Positions 6,733 to 13,439 of a stretch of DNA of 45,817 nucleotides are shown here, piece after piece (position 1 is the first letter of the stretch; the number at the start of each line of letters is the position of its first letter). A program made the translations under genes and the position numbers. Location: the IMG/VR virus record IMGVR_UViG_3300036832_000526, positions 1-45,817 of that record; one strand, given 5' to 3'. The notes under the pieces are model-generated. The model was not told the origin of the DNA and did not search any database. It saw only the letters and a list, made by a program, of their open reading frames with translations. Origin of the DNA: a virus.

Positions 6733-6980
6733 TGCAGTTGTTCTCCTCCGTCACTCGTGACCCAATCTTCGCGCACAACATCGCGCAACAGGTCCATGTG
6801 CTTAATGGCTTCCTCGCGCGTGTCTGACAGCATGATGATCGCCCGCGTCAGCATATGAGCCAGCACATTGACGGTTGCTGCCAGCGGTATTTTGTTCTCG
6901 GCTTCGTTGTGGATTGTCTCAAACAGCGCTTCCATCAGCGCTTCCTGATCGGGCGTGAACTCGGCGCGCGGCAGCGTCAT
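6729..6980 (-). CDS. Small helical phage protein, paralogue-like of 11454-11738
   Basis: Encodes 83 residues. The segment LAHMLTRAIIMLSDTREEAI, then KHMDLLRDVVREDW, is strongly helical and resembles MMLLTRAVVQVSESKFEAMQ of the protein encoded at 11454-11738: both have an LTRA--- - S- - - EA pattern and acidic flanks. This suggests two copies of one small phage family in the two early operons. Function unknown. Both ends are ATGA overlaps, fixing the start. Confidence 0.6.
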   Translation of the reverse strand: MTLPRAEFTPDQEALMEALFETIHNEAENKIPLAATVNVLAHMLTRAIIMLSDTREEAIKHMDLLRDVVREDWVTSDGGEQLQ

Positions 6981-7183
6981 TGTGGCTTGCTCCTTCGCTT
7001 GTAGAATTTTTCGACCAGCACCGTGCAGGCTCTAATCTCTTCGCCCTCGCGCTTCTCTTCGTGCGCCAGCAACAGGCCCCACACCACGCGGCGGATGTGG
7101 AAGCCGTTGCTCATCTGCGTACCGAGCGCCCACGCCGCGCAATTGCTGGCGTGCTTCATCGCACTCGCAAGCCGTTCAGACAT
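6977..7183 (-). CDS. Small hypothetical phage protein
   Basis: Encodes 68 residues from ATG 7183, chosen because a GGAG lies nine bases upstream and because longer in-frame starts would run deep into the upstream gene. The sequence MSERLASAMKHASNCAAWAL ends in a basic tail (EKFYKRRSKPQ). It is probably helical throughout and I recognise no domain. It overlaps the upstream gene by 8 bases and the downstream gene by ATGA, so it is translated as part of the coupled cluster. Confidence 0.55.
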   Translation of the reverse strand: MSERLASAMKHASNCAAWALGTQMSNGFHIRRVVWGLLLAHEEKREGEEIRACTVLVEKFYKRRSKPQ

Positions 7184-7658
7184 GCAGAAGCTCCGCGTTT
7201 GTCGTGTCGATGTAGGCGTTGTCGCGCAGCGCGCTCCCGCCGTTGCAGGTTGCTTGCGTCTCAGTCTTGTTGACACTGAAGCACACCAGCCAGCCGCGCT
7301 CCGGTGACCACAGTTTGACGCGCAGGACTGTGTCATCAGGGACCAGATACAGGATGCCCCAGAGTTCGACGCACATCGCTTGTGCGATGCGCTGACCTTC
7401 GACAATCTTGCTGTAGGTGAGCAGCCATGCGTCGTGAAAGGTTGTGCGCAACGTGCTGAGGTTACAATTCCGACAACTCGCGAGCACTACAGCGCGCACG
7501 GTGCCGCTCTTGCACAACACCGCGTCGATTGCTGCAGCTTGATCTTTCGGTGTGTGAATGTAGGCACAGCCGGGCCATGTCTTGCAGATGATCTCCGCAG
7601 CGCGGCGCTCCTGCTCCAGCGTCACGAGACCGCGAGGTGTATTGACGTCAAGGTTCAT
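7176..7658 (-). CDS. PD-(D/E)XK-like protein lacking the usual catalytic residues
   Basis: Encodes 160 residues from ATG 7658. The layout matches a phage family with a restriction-endonuclease-like fold that I know from memory: an N-terminal helix (RRAAEIICKTWP), an Asp-bearing strand (AAAIDAVLCKSG), a second strand (TVRAVVLASCRN), then a conserved helical segment (LLTYSKIVEGQRIAQAM) and strand (GILYLVPDDTVL). In active members the second strand carries E-x-K before the C-R pair; here that site reads L-A-S. It would therefore be catalytically dead or structural. It lies directly downstream of an intact VRR-NUC nuclease gene. The fold assignment is an inference and needs structure prediction. 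Confidence 0.55.
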   Translation of the reverse strand: MNLDVNTPRGLVTLEQERRAAEIICKTWPGCAYIHTPKDQAAAIDAVLCKSGTVRAVVLASCRNCNLSTLRTTFHDAWLLTYSKIVEGQRIAQAMCVELWGILYLVPDDTVLRVKLWSPERGWLVCFSVNKTETQATCNGGSALRDNAYIDTTNAELLHV

Positions 7659-8077
7659 GCCGCCACCCGCACGCGCAGCGCGCCCCAGACCTTCAGCGTG
7701 TCGATGGCGTCCTTGTAATTGTCGTGGAAAGCGTAGGGGTAACCGTTGACTGCGCACCAGATTGCGAACGCGCGCTGCCAGTCGGTGAGCGTCTTGCCCT
7801 GCTTCTTCAGCTCAAGGAAATGCGCGCCGCCTTCCGGTGCCAGTAGGATGAAATCGGGCCAGCCGACCTGCACGCCCATGCGCTTGAGCCGCATCGCGGT
7901 GCTGGGATGACGCCACTCACCAGCCGGGAAATGCGACCAGCGCCACCCCGGCGTCTGCCAGCGGCGCAGCGTATCGGCCACCATGACGTGCGTGTTGTAC
8001 TCGGGTGCTGCGGGTGCTTTCACACCACGCTGGCGCTTGCTCTTGAATAGGCTGAGCTGTCCCGGCATTGATCTCAC
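7655..8077 (-). CDS. VRR-NUC domain nuclease
   Basis: Encodes 140 residues from GTG 8077, which overlaps the upstream TGA (GTGA); ATG 8068 is an equally possible start. The catalytic pattern is clear: GWPDFILLAPEGGAHFLELK holds the Asp of the first strand and the E-x-K (ELK) of the second, followed by LTDWQRAFAIWCAVNGYPYA. VRR-NUC proteins are small PD-(D/E)XK nucleases common in phages, thought to act on branched or flapped DNA during replication or repair. The residue pattern and length fit an active single-domain phage enzyme. Confidence 0.85.
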   Translation of the reverse strand: MRSMPGQLSLFKSKRQRGVKAPAAPEYNTHVMVADTLRRWQTPGWRWSHFPAGEWRHPSTAMRLKRMGVQVGWPDFILLAPEGGAHFLELKKQGKTLTDWQRAFAIWCAVNGYPYAFHDNYKDAIDTLKVWGALRVRVAA

Positions 8078-8310
8078 GCCGCATCGGCATTCTGTTGTTC
8101 GACCTCTTCAAACTGAAACAGAGAGCGTGCGGCCTCGCAGCCGCGCGCCTCCAGCTTGTGCGCAATCACAAAATAAACCTTGGGCGGGAAAAATCCGCGT
8201 GCGCGCCAGTTCCACACATTCTGCGGCGAGCGTTTGGTCAACGCCGCCATCTTTGCAATGCCGCCGAGTTCTTTCTCGACGGCAGCGAAGCTCGTCAGTC
8301 GTTTTGTCAT
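8074..8310 (-). CDS. Cro-like helix-turn-helix regulator
   Basis: Encodes 78 residues from ATG 8310. The helix-turn-helix FAAVEKELGGIAKMAALTKR, then SPQNVWNWRARGFFPPKVYF, resembles the Cro/CII-like or YdaS-like small regulators of alphaproteobacterial phages. It is the first gene of the reverse-strand replication operon and faces the control region at 8311-8684, so it probably binds the repeats or palindrome there and sets the early or lysogenic switch. No clear Shine-Dalgarno precedes the ATG, which may mean a leaderless or weakly translated message. Confidence 0.75.
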   Translation of the reverse strand: MTKRLTSFAAVEKELGGIAKMAALTKRSPQNVWNWRARGFFPPKVYFVIAHKLEARGCEAARSLFQFEEVEQQNADAA

Positions 8311-8352
8311 GAGCGGCAGCGTATGCAAACTCAAAAACAAAAATCAAATTTG

Positions 8353-8392
8353 CATTCGTTCACATGCGTTCACATGCGTTCACTCGCGTACA
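8353..8392. repeat. Left array of 10-bp direct repeats (operator or iteron)
   Basis: Four abutting 10-bp units: CATTCGTTCA, CATGCGTTCA, CATGCGTTCA and the degenerate CTCGCGTACA. They lie 43-82 bases upstream of the Cro-like gene. The unit is almost the reverse complement of the unit in the right array (8501-8530), so the two arrays point in opposite directions around an AT-rich core. The strict 10-bp phasing puts each unit on the same DNA face. Confidence 0.8.
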
Positions 8393-8420
8393 GCTTAGAA
8401 AATATTTCATTTTTTTTGAG

Positions 8421-8436
8421 CGATCTGGCCAGATCG
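8421..8436. promoter_or_regulatory. 16-bp perfect palindrome, likely operator
   Basis: CGATCTGGCCAGATCG is a perfect palindrome with 8-bp arms. It lies between the two repeat arrays and just upstream (for the - strand) of an AT-rich stretch with a possible -10 box. I noticed no second copy in the window. The size and symmetry fit a site for a dimeric HTH repressor such as the Cro-like protein or the XRE protein at 45426. Confidence 0.65.
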
Positions 8437-8500
8437 TAGCTTCGTACAAATTGCAAATCGATTTTTGTTTCTAGTGACACGCGAACAACGCGGACGCGTA

Positions 8501-8530
8501 TGAACGCATCTGAACGCATCTGAACGAGTA
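8501..8530. repeat. Right array of 10-bp direct repeats, inverted to left array
   Basis: Three abutting units: TGAACGCATC, TGAACGCATC and TGAACGAGTA. The reverse complement of the unit (GATGCGTTCA) matches the left-array unit CATGCGTTCA at nine of ten positions. A weaker unit may precede at 8491-8500. The array ends 32 bases before the -35 box of the + promoter at 8563. Confidence 0.8.
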
Positions 8531-8562
8531 GGTCGGGGCTTACCTCCTCGCAGAAAAGTCTG

Positions 8563-8591
8563 TTGACAATTTCACGACAGAAAAATTTAAT
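8563..8591 (+). promoter_or_regulatory. Near-consensus sigma-70 promoter for the + recombination operon
   Basis: TTGACA (8563-8568), a 17-base spacer and TTTAAT (8586-8591) form a near-perfect housekeeping promoter. It reads toward the HTH_17 gene at 8685 and the YqaJ and RecT genes beyond. With the right repeat array directly upstream, repression or activation from that array is likely. Confidence 0.75.
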
Positions 8592-8684
8592 CACATATCA
8601 ACTTTGGATTTCGTTCAAACCCCGGCTGCAGAAAAACATGCCTCGCGCGTGAACAGAACTCCTTTGCCTTAGCGGAGCGTTTCG

Positions 8685-8927
8685 ATGAGACGGCCGCGAC
8701 CACGACAGCGAAAGCGCCGCACACCAGCGACACCAGCGCCCGCGCACGTCAACGGTTCGCCTCGAATGGTGCCAGTGCTTGAGGCCTGCGCTTACAGTCA
8801 TGTGAAGCGCACTAAACTGTTCAAGCTGATCCACGACAAAAAGGTCGTCAGCACGAAGGTGGGCCGCGACCGGCTGGTCGATCTCGACAGCGTTGATCGC
8901 TATTTCAAGGAACTCATCGCATGCTGA
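8685..8927 (+). CDS. HTH_17-type DNA-binding protein
   Basis: Encodes 80 residues with a very basic N-terminus (RRPRPRQRKRRTP) and an excisionase/MerR-type HTH_17 domain at about residues 29-78: VPVLEACAYSHVKRTKLFKL, then IHDKKVVSTKVGRDRLVDLD, which shows the helix, wing (GRDRLVD) and final helix (VDRYFKEL). It is the first gene after the strong promoter at 8563, with GGAG eight bases before the ATG. As it lies 6 kb from the integrase, an operon regulator is more likely than a true excisionase. It overlaps the next gene by seven bases. Confidence 0.75.
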   Translation: MRRPRPRQRKRRTPATPAPAHVNGSPRMVPVLEACAYSHVKRTKLFKLIHDKKVVSTKVGRDRLVDLDSVDRYFKELIAC

Positions 8928-9727
8928 CCGCCGAGCAACTTGCGAAGCGCCGGGAGTTCGGAGCCAGCGATGCGCCGACGATCATGAGCGGCGATGCCGA
9001 AAAATTGATAGACCTTTGGCGTGTAAAAATTGGCACTACCCCGCCGCATGATTTCTCCGACGACTGGCCGGTGCAGTGGGGCTCACACGGTGAGCAGTTC
9101 ATCCTCAACTGGCACGAGCGTAAGACTGGCCACGCGCTGGTTGAGCGCGGCAGCGTGATCTATCACCCGACGCTGCACTTTGTGTCGGCAACACTCGATG
9201 CATACCGCGCCTTCGATGACTGCGTCATCGACGCCAAGGTGGTCAATGCGTGGTACCCGCTGCGCGATGTCGTTGCGTTCTACACACCGCAGATGCTGGT
9301 GCAGCGCGACTGCAGGGGTGCAACACGCGCCGCGCTGCTGATCGTTCACGGCACGTCCGAGCCGGTCGAGATCGAGGTGCAGTCTGATTTGGCCTACACC
9401 AAAGAACTCTGGACGCGCATCGCTGCGTTTCAGCTCTGCGTCGAGACACTGACGCCACCGGCAACACTGCCACGGGTCGTGCCGCCAGAAGAGTACCGCA
9501 CCATCGATCTCGATTTCACGACCGATGATTGGCCCAACTGGGCGCACGAGATGGTGCCCAGCCTGCAGGCATGGTCCGCGACCAAGGACGCGCACGACAG
9601 CAATGCTGCAGCGGCCGACGCCATCAAGAAGCTCCTTCCCGACGATGTCGGACGCCTGCGCTACTCCGATGTCGCCATCACCCGCAATCGACGCGGCGCA
9701 CTCACCATCAAACGCGAGGCAGCATGA
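8921..9727 (+). CDS. YqaJ-like phage recombination exonuclease
   Basis: Encodes 268 residues. The N-terminal half has the YqaJ signature: REFGASDAPTIMSGDAEKL, DLWRVKIG, PVQWGSHGEQFILNWHERKT and YHPTLHFVSATLDAY, with catalytic candidates Glu in GEQFILNW, Asp in TLDAY and the D-x-K of VIDAKVVN, followed by YTPQM. These enzymes resect double-strand ends 5' to 3' and work with a RecT-type annealing protein, which is encoded by the next, ATGA-coupled gene. The pair should provide phage homologous recombination. Confidence 0.85.
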   Translation: MLTAEQLAKRREFGASDAPTIMSGDAEKLIDLWRVKIGTTPPHDFSDDWPVQWGSHGEQFILNWHERKTGHALVERGSVIYHPTLHFVSATLDAYRAFDDCVIDAKVVNAWYPLRDVVAFYTPQMLVQRDCRGATRAALLIVHGTSEPVEIEVQSDLAYTKELWTRIAAFQLCVETLTPPATLPRVVPPEEYRTIDLDFTTDDWPNWAHEMVPSLQAWSATKDAHDSNAAAADAIKKLLPDDVGRLRYSDVAITRNRRGALTIKREAA

Positions 9728-10683
9728 ACACCGCAGTCGCCACCACGCAATCCCGCCTGCCCGCCCCTCCCGGCATCGAGCCCGGCTACTGGCGCGTGCT
9801 GACCGAAGCGATCTACCCGAATGCCAAATCGGCACAGTCGATCATGCTGGCGCTCGACTACTGCCGGGCGCGCAAGCTCGACCCCATCAAGAAGCCGGTC
9901 AACATCGTGTCGGTGTGGGACAGCCGTCAGCGCAAATACGTCGAGCAGATTTGGCCGTCGATCAACGAGACCGAGATCACCGCCGCGCGCACCAGCGAAT
10001 GGGGTGGCGTCGATGCCCCGGTGTTTGGTCCCGACAAGACCCAGCAGTTCAAGGGCCGGGTCAAAGAAGATCAGGGCTGGAAGGACGTCACCGTCAACGT
10101 CACGTTCCCCGAGTGGTGCGAGCGCACGGTGTACCGCGTCATCAAAGGCATCCGCTGCCCGTTCACCGAGCGCATCTACTGGGCCGAAGAGTATTCGCAC
10201 GCGGGCGGCGGTGAGCTGCCAAACCATATGTGGGCCAAGCGGCCGAAGGGTCAGTTTGCCAAGGTGGCGAAGGCTGCAGCGTTGCGCACTGCGTTTCCTG
10301 AAGAGGAAGGCGCAGAGCCGACCGACGAAGAGATGGTCGGCGTGGTCGAGACCGACCGTGCGCCGCTGCAGCCGATTGCCGAGCCTGCGCCAGCCGCAGC
10401 CCCGGCAGCCGAGCCAGCGCACGACACCGAGACCGGCGAGGTCATCGACGACGACCTTGTCGGCCTCACCAAGGCCGACGCTGAGAGCTGGGAGCAGTGG
10501 GGCCAACGCTTCCTTGCCGCCGTGCGCGCCTCGCCGCATATCGACGACCTTGAGCTGCTGGTCGACGAGAATGGCGCAACCCTCAATCAAGCGCGCGAGG
10601 AGCTGCCGGAGTTTCACAAAAAGACGATGCAGCGCGTGCAGGCCCGCAAGTTGGAGCTGCTGCCTGACGGTGATCCGGCATGA
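9724..10683 (+). CDS. recT: RecT/Bet-type single-strand annealing protein
   Basis: Encodes 319 residues from ATG 9724 (ATGA overlap with the exonuclease). The core shows RecT features: LTEAIYPNAKSAQSIMLALD, CRARKLDPIKKPVNIV, WPSINETEITAARTSEWGG, TFPEWCERTVYRVIKGIRCP and PNHMWAKRPKGQFAKVAKAA. An Ala/Pro/Glu-rich linker (about residues 210-245) separates a small C-terminal helical domain that may contact the exonuclease or SSB. It anneals resected strands and coats single-stranded DNA. The tight coupling to the YqaJ gene supports the call. Confidence 0.9.
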   Translation: MNTAVATTQSRLPAPPGIEPGYWRVLTEAIYPNAKSAQSIMLALDYCRARKLDPIKKPVNIVSVWDSRQRKYVEQIWPSINETEITAARTSEWGGVDAPVFGPDKTQQFKGRVKEDQGWKDVTVNVTFPEWCERTVYRVIKGIRCPFTERIYWAEEYSHAGGGELPNHMWAKRPKGQFAKVAKAAALRTAFPEEEGAEPTDEEMVGVVETDRAPLQPIAEPAPAAAPAAEPAHDTETGEVIDDDLVGLTKADAESWEQWGQRFLAAVRASPHIDDLELLVDENGATLNQAREELPEFHKKTMQRVQARKLELLPDGDPA

Positions 10684-11132
10684 AAGCGAACATTGGCAAG
10701 AGCGTGATGACCCCGGCCAACGAGGAGACGCGCGACTGGCTTGCCAAGCAGCATGTCGGTGACGAGGTCGAGTTCGAGCCGCTCAATTGGCGCTCGACCA
10801 AGTTCAACAGCTACATCTTCGCGGTGATCGGCAAGCTCGCGGCAGCGCGCGGCGTTTCCACCAACGATATGCAGGCGCAGCTTCTGGTCGAGACCGGCCG
10901 CTTCCGCATGATCAAGCTGAGCAACACCAAGCGGGCAATGGTGCTGCCGTCGATGCGCAAGGGTGCGTGGACGATGAAGCAATTGACCGAGTTCTGGGAT
11001 GACGCGCGCAAAATCATTCTGGATCACCTGCTCATCGGCCTGCGCGATGCCGACGCCGACGAGATCAGAAACATGCTGAACGACCAAACAGCGGGAGATG
11101 ACGATGGAAGAACTGACACGGCGCGTGGTTGA
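10680..11132 (+). CDS. Phage recombination-operon protein, DUF1367-like
   Basis: Encodes 150 residues from ATG 10680 (ATGA overlap). The middle section WRSTKFNSYIFAVIGKLAAA, LLVETGRFRMI, RAMVLPSMRKGAWTMKQLTE and FWDDARKIILDHLLIGL recalls phage proteins of the DUF1367 or NinB region type, where the N-terminal part resembles an RSxKHN motif. I am not sure of the family. Genes of this kind sit beside recombination functions and may modulate them. A later gene starts inside its 3' end. Confidence 0.5.
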   Translation: MKANIGKSVMTPANEETRDWLAKQHVGDEVEFEPLNWRSTKFNSYIFAVIGKLAAARGVSTNDMQAQLLVETGRFRMIKLSNTKRAMVLPSMRKGAWTMKQLTEFWDDARKIILDHLLIGLRDADADEIRNMLNDQTAGDDDGRTDTARG

Positions 11133-11322
11133 GTGTTCGTTGCTGCTGCTGATGGCGATCTTCGGCACGGTCGGCTTCATGCTGGCCGGTGGTCAGGTCT
11201 CCGGCGCGTGGCTGCAGCTCCTCGGCATCGGCATTGGCGTTGACATCCCGCTGGTCGCCCTGTGCGGCTGGTGGCAGTTCAATGGCCTCAGCTTCGATTG
11301 GCGTGCCGATGTCGTTCGATGA
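11104..11322 (+). CDS. Small two-helix membrane protein
   Basis: Encodes 72 residues. ATG 11104 is favoured over ATG 11098 because GGGAG then sits six bases upstream. Two hydrophobic segments are clear: SLLLLMAIFGTVGFMLAGG and LQLLGIGIGVDIPLVALCGW, with a short tail ending DWRADVVR. It is likely an inner-membrane protein made early in infection. Holin, exclusion or host-takeover roles are possible but not supported by motifs. It overlaps the preceding gene by 29 bases in another frame. Confidence 0.6.
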   Translation: MEELTRRVVECSLLLLMAIFGTVGFMLAGGQVSGAWLQLLGIGIGVDIPLVALCGWWQFNGLSFDWRADVVR

Positions 11323-11536
11323 TTACACCAAGCTGCGCGAGTGCGACCGCGAGGCCTCATTCCGCAGGCACATCTACCCGCGACAGGTCGCTGCCGGGCG
11401 GATGTCACAAGCTGAAGCTGAACGTCGCATCCTTGTGATGGAAGAGATTGCCAATGAGTACCGAGCCAAAGTTAGAGACGCCCAGCCCGAGCTGCTCGCC
11501 GCAAGAGCAGGAGGTCAGCCTCCTCGATCAGATTAA
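11309..11536 (+). CDS. Conserved small phage protein
   Basis: Encodes 75 residues from ATG 11309 (MSFDDYTKLRECDREASFRR), which overlaps the preceding stop region by 14 bases. The segment HIYPRQVAAGRMSQAEAERR, then ILVMEEIANEYR, matches a common alphaproteobacterial phage pattern (R-x-YP--VAAG-M-Q-A---I--M--I--DYR) known to me only as a hypothetical family. It is helical and possibly a small adaptor. The next gene begins inside it at 11454. Confidence 0.65.
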   Translation: MSFDDYTKLRECDREASFRRHIYPRQVAAGRMSQAEAERRILVMEEIANEYRAKVRDAQPELLAARAGGQPPRSD

Positions 11537-11738
11537 ATATGTGGTCGAGGGCCACCGGATCGATGACGTTGCAGCCGTTGCGATGATGCTGCTCACCCGC
11601 GCTGTTGTGCAGGTAAGCGAAAGCAAGTTCGAGGCGATGCAGGCGCTCAGCAAACTCGGTGACAAAATGGCCGTCATCGTTGATCGCGATTACGACGAGC
11701 TGATTGAGGAAGTTGCTGCTGCTGCAAGGAGACAGTGA
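11454..11738 (+). CDS. Small helical phage protein, paralogue-like of 6729-6980
   Basis: Encodes 94 residues from ATG 11454 with GAAGAG upstream; the TTG at 11448 is a less likely start. The central part AVAMMLLTRAVVQVSESKFE, then AMQALSKLGDKMAVIVDRDY, resembles the helical core of the protein at 6729-6980, so two related small proteins may be made from the two early operons. The first 30 residues are rich in Pro, Ser and Glu. It overlaps the upstream gene by 83 bases in a different frame, which is more than usual here. Confidence 0.55.
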   Translation: MSTEPKLETPSPSCSPQEQEVSLLDQIKYVVEGHRIDDVAAVAMMLLTRAVVQVSESKFEAMQALSKLGDKMAVIVDRDYDELIEEVAAAARRQ

Positions 11739-12406
11739 TGGTCGATCTGCCTGATGGGATGCCACTGCGCATCGAACGCCTGCCGCGTGATCACCGTGGC
11801 TTCCCGGTGCCGTGGTTTGTGCAATGGTTTCGCGATGGCGAGCCCGGCCTGCCCGGCTTCGGTGAGCCGGATTTCCGCGTCATCGACACCCGCAAGTTTT
11901 CAATCGCGCTCAAGCAATGGCGCTGCTGGATTTGCGGCGAGCCGATGGGACGCCACAAGGTGTTCGTGATCGGACCAATGTGCGTCGTGAACAAAGTTAC
12001 ATCGGAGCCACCAAATCACCGCGACTGCGCCGAGTACGCAGCACGCGCCTGCCCGTTCCTCGCGCGCCCGGCGATGCGCCGCAACACCAAGAACCTGCCA
12101 GAGGGTGGCGAGGTTGCTGGCTTCCACATCGACCGCAACCCCGGCGCAATGTGTCTCTACGAGACGATGGCCTACAAGGCATTCCGGCCGCAGCAAGGCG
12201 GCGACGGCATCCTGTTCAGGCTCGACAATCCGACGCGCGTTGACTGGTACGCCAACGGCCGCACGGCCACGCGCGCTGAGGTGTTGCACTCCATCGAGAC
12301 CGGCTTCCCGATACTGGAAGAGATGGCGCGCAAGGATGGCCCCGAGAGTGTCAAAGAACTTTTGGACAGCCGCGACCGTGCCATGAACCTGTTACCACCA
12401 GCGTGA
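11738..12406 (+). CDS. Conserved phage protein with CxxC pair, unknown function
   Basis: Encodes 222 residues from ATG 11738 with AAGGAG six bases upstream and a TGATG junction. Recognisable elements are DHRGFPVPWFVQWF, then CWICGEPMGRHKVFVIGPMC, EPPNHRDCAEYAARACPFLA and a C-terminal YETMAYKAF / VDWYANGRTATRAEVLHSIE. The Cys and His residues in the centre probably bind a metal. The family is widespread in alphaproteobacterial phages and prophages, to my knowledge without an assigned role. The position after the recombination genes suggests an accessory or anti-host function, which is inference. Confidence 0.7.
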   Translation: MVDLPDGMPLRIERLPRDHRGFPVPWFVQWFRDGEPGLPGFGEPDFRVIDTRKFSIALKQWRCWICGEPMGRHKVFVIGPMCVVNKVTSEPPNHRDCAEYAARACPFLARPAMRRNTKNLPEGGEVAGFHIDRNPGAMCLYETMAYKAFRPQQGGDGILFRLDNPTRVDWYANGRTATRAEVLHSIETGFPILEEMARKDGPESVKELLDSRDRAMNLLPPA

Positions 12407-13047
12407 TCGCGATGACCTGCGGACCCCTCACCCCACTCGGCAGTCTCGGCATAGGAGATTTCAATGGCCAACATCGGAGCGCCGCTGCGCAGGCGAACAG
12501 TTATTCCGCTCAACAGGCCTATCTCGCCAACCAAGGAGCCGACCCCAATCTCACTGCCGCAGCGCTCTACGCCCAGCACGTCGCCACCGCCAACGCCATC
12601 GCCGCCAATGCCGAGCGCGCCCAGCGCGCCGTCCACTACGCCATCAAAAGCACCGGCATAGAGGCTGGCGAGATCACGGCATGGCGCTGCTGGCGCGTCG
12701 TGCCCGCGCTTGTGAAAGACGAGCTGTACTGCTGCAGCGTTGTGCGAATGGTGGTGTGGCCTCCCAGCGAACCAATGACCGGCGATGTTGTGGCCGGTCT
12801 CGGCGTGTTCTCGTGGAAGAGCAAGAGCGCGGCCCGCAGTTATGGTCGCGCCCAGTATTCAACGGGGGACCGTCTGGTCATGGGCAGCATCAAAATTTGG
12901 GGCGAGGTCGTCGAACATGAGGACGGCTACCGCGCCGAGTACGCCCAGATCGAGAGCATCGATGAGGTCGTGTGCTTTCCGAGCTGGCTCAGCGGCAAGA
13001 AAAACCTGAATGCGCTGCGCGCCAAATACGGAGTGAGCGGTGGATGA
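12403..13047 (+). CDS. Conserved phage protein, unknown function
   Basis: Encodes 214 residues from GTG 12403, which overlaps the previous stop (GTGA); ATG 12412 is possible. The N-terminal 80 residues are Ala/Gln/Asn-rich and helical. The C-terminal 110 residues (EAGEITAWRCWRV, VVWPPSEPMTGDVV, VMGSIKIWGEVVEHEDGYRA) resemble a small domain seen in many phage and plasmid proteins with a W-GxVVEHE-GYRAEYA ending. The function of that domain is unknown. A second in-frame-shifted ATG at 12464 with a good ribosome binding site opens a proline-rich overlapping frame that I consider spurious. Confidence 0.65.
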   Translation: MIAMTCGPLTPLGSLGIGDFNGQHRSAAAQANSYSAQQAYLANQGADPNLTAAALYAQHVATANAIAANAERAQRAVHYAIKSTGIEAGEITAWRCWRVVPALVKDELYCCSVVRMVVWPPSEPMTGDVVAGLGVFSWKSKSAARSYGRAQYSTGDRLVMGSIKIWGEVVEHEDGYRAEYAQIESIDEVVCFPSWLSGKKNLNALRAKYGVSGG

Positions 13048-13262
13048 CCTTTTGCGCCCGCAACAGCAGGAGAGTTCACCCTCGCCTGCTGGACGCGCAA
13101 TGCCGGAGCTGGCGACTGAGAGCGGGATAACCAGCCTCGGACCCTTGGCGGTAGCACGGAGTAAACCGCCCTCTTGCCCGTAACAGAGTGAACGGGATGG
13201 GTCTGCACAGGCAGAACGCGGTTGTCGGTGACGCAGGTTAGGAACCGTCAAAGGAGGTCACG
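13048..13262 (+). ncRNA. Possible structured RNA or long 5' leader
   Basis: In this 215-base gap inside the operon four separate stems are visible: CAGCAGG/CCTGCTG (13064-13091), GGCGGT/ACCGCC (13147-13170), CCCGT/ACGGG (13177-13196) and TCTGC/GCAGA with a four-base loop (13202-13215). The next gene has a near-perfect ribosome binding site after a further unpaired stretch. Genes elsewhere in this operon overlap, so a gap this long with several stems suggests an RNA element. I cannot match it to a known class. Confidence 0.35.
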
Positions 13263-13439
13263 ATGTACGTCCACAGATACAGCCGCACGGAGCGCCTGTG
13301 GGAGGTTGGCTATATCGGCAGCGACGGAGAATTTCACGTCATCCGCGACTGCGGCACCAACGATGAGGCTGCGGCCTTCATCAACTATCTCAACGGTGGC
13401 AACGGCAACCCGTTCGATTGGGAGAAGGCAAATGGCTGA
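13263..13439 (+). CDS. 58-residue hypothetical protein
   Basis: ATG 13263 follows a near-perfect AAAGGAGG Shine-Dalgarno. The protein starts MYVHRYSRTERLWEVGYIGS, then DGEFHVIRDCGTNDEAAAFI, and ends FDWEKANG: a small beta-hairpin plus a helix. The pattern W-VGYI----EF--------EAAAFINYLNGG resembles tiny phage or plasmid proteins with a conserved V-DC-----A---V--LNGG-. Function unknown. It overlaps the next gene by eight bases, which supports translation. Confidence 0.7.
   Translation: MYVHRYSRTERLWEVGYIGSDGEFHVIRDCGTNDEAAAFINYLNGGNGNPFDWEKANG

Noticed and set aside
8353-8530. CRISPR array.
   Set aside because: The repeat units are 10 bp and abut with no spacers, and there are no cas genes.
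2023-8544. The 14-base sequence GGTCGGGGCTTACC occurs at 2023-2036 and again at 8531-8544.
   Set aside because: In a window of this size several exact 14-base repeats are expected by chance, and the flanks do not match.
12464-12661. Overlapping 65-residue proline-rich frame with a good ribosome binding site inside the 12403-13047 gene.
   Set aside because: The main frame shows the codon pattern of the phage and continues into a conserved domain; the overlapping frame is a low-complexity shadow.
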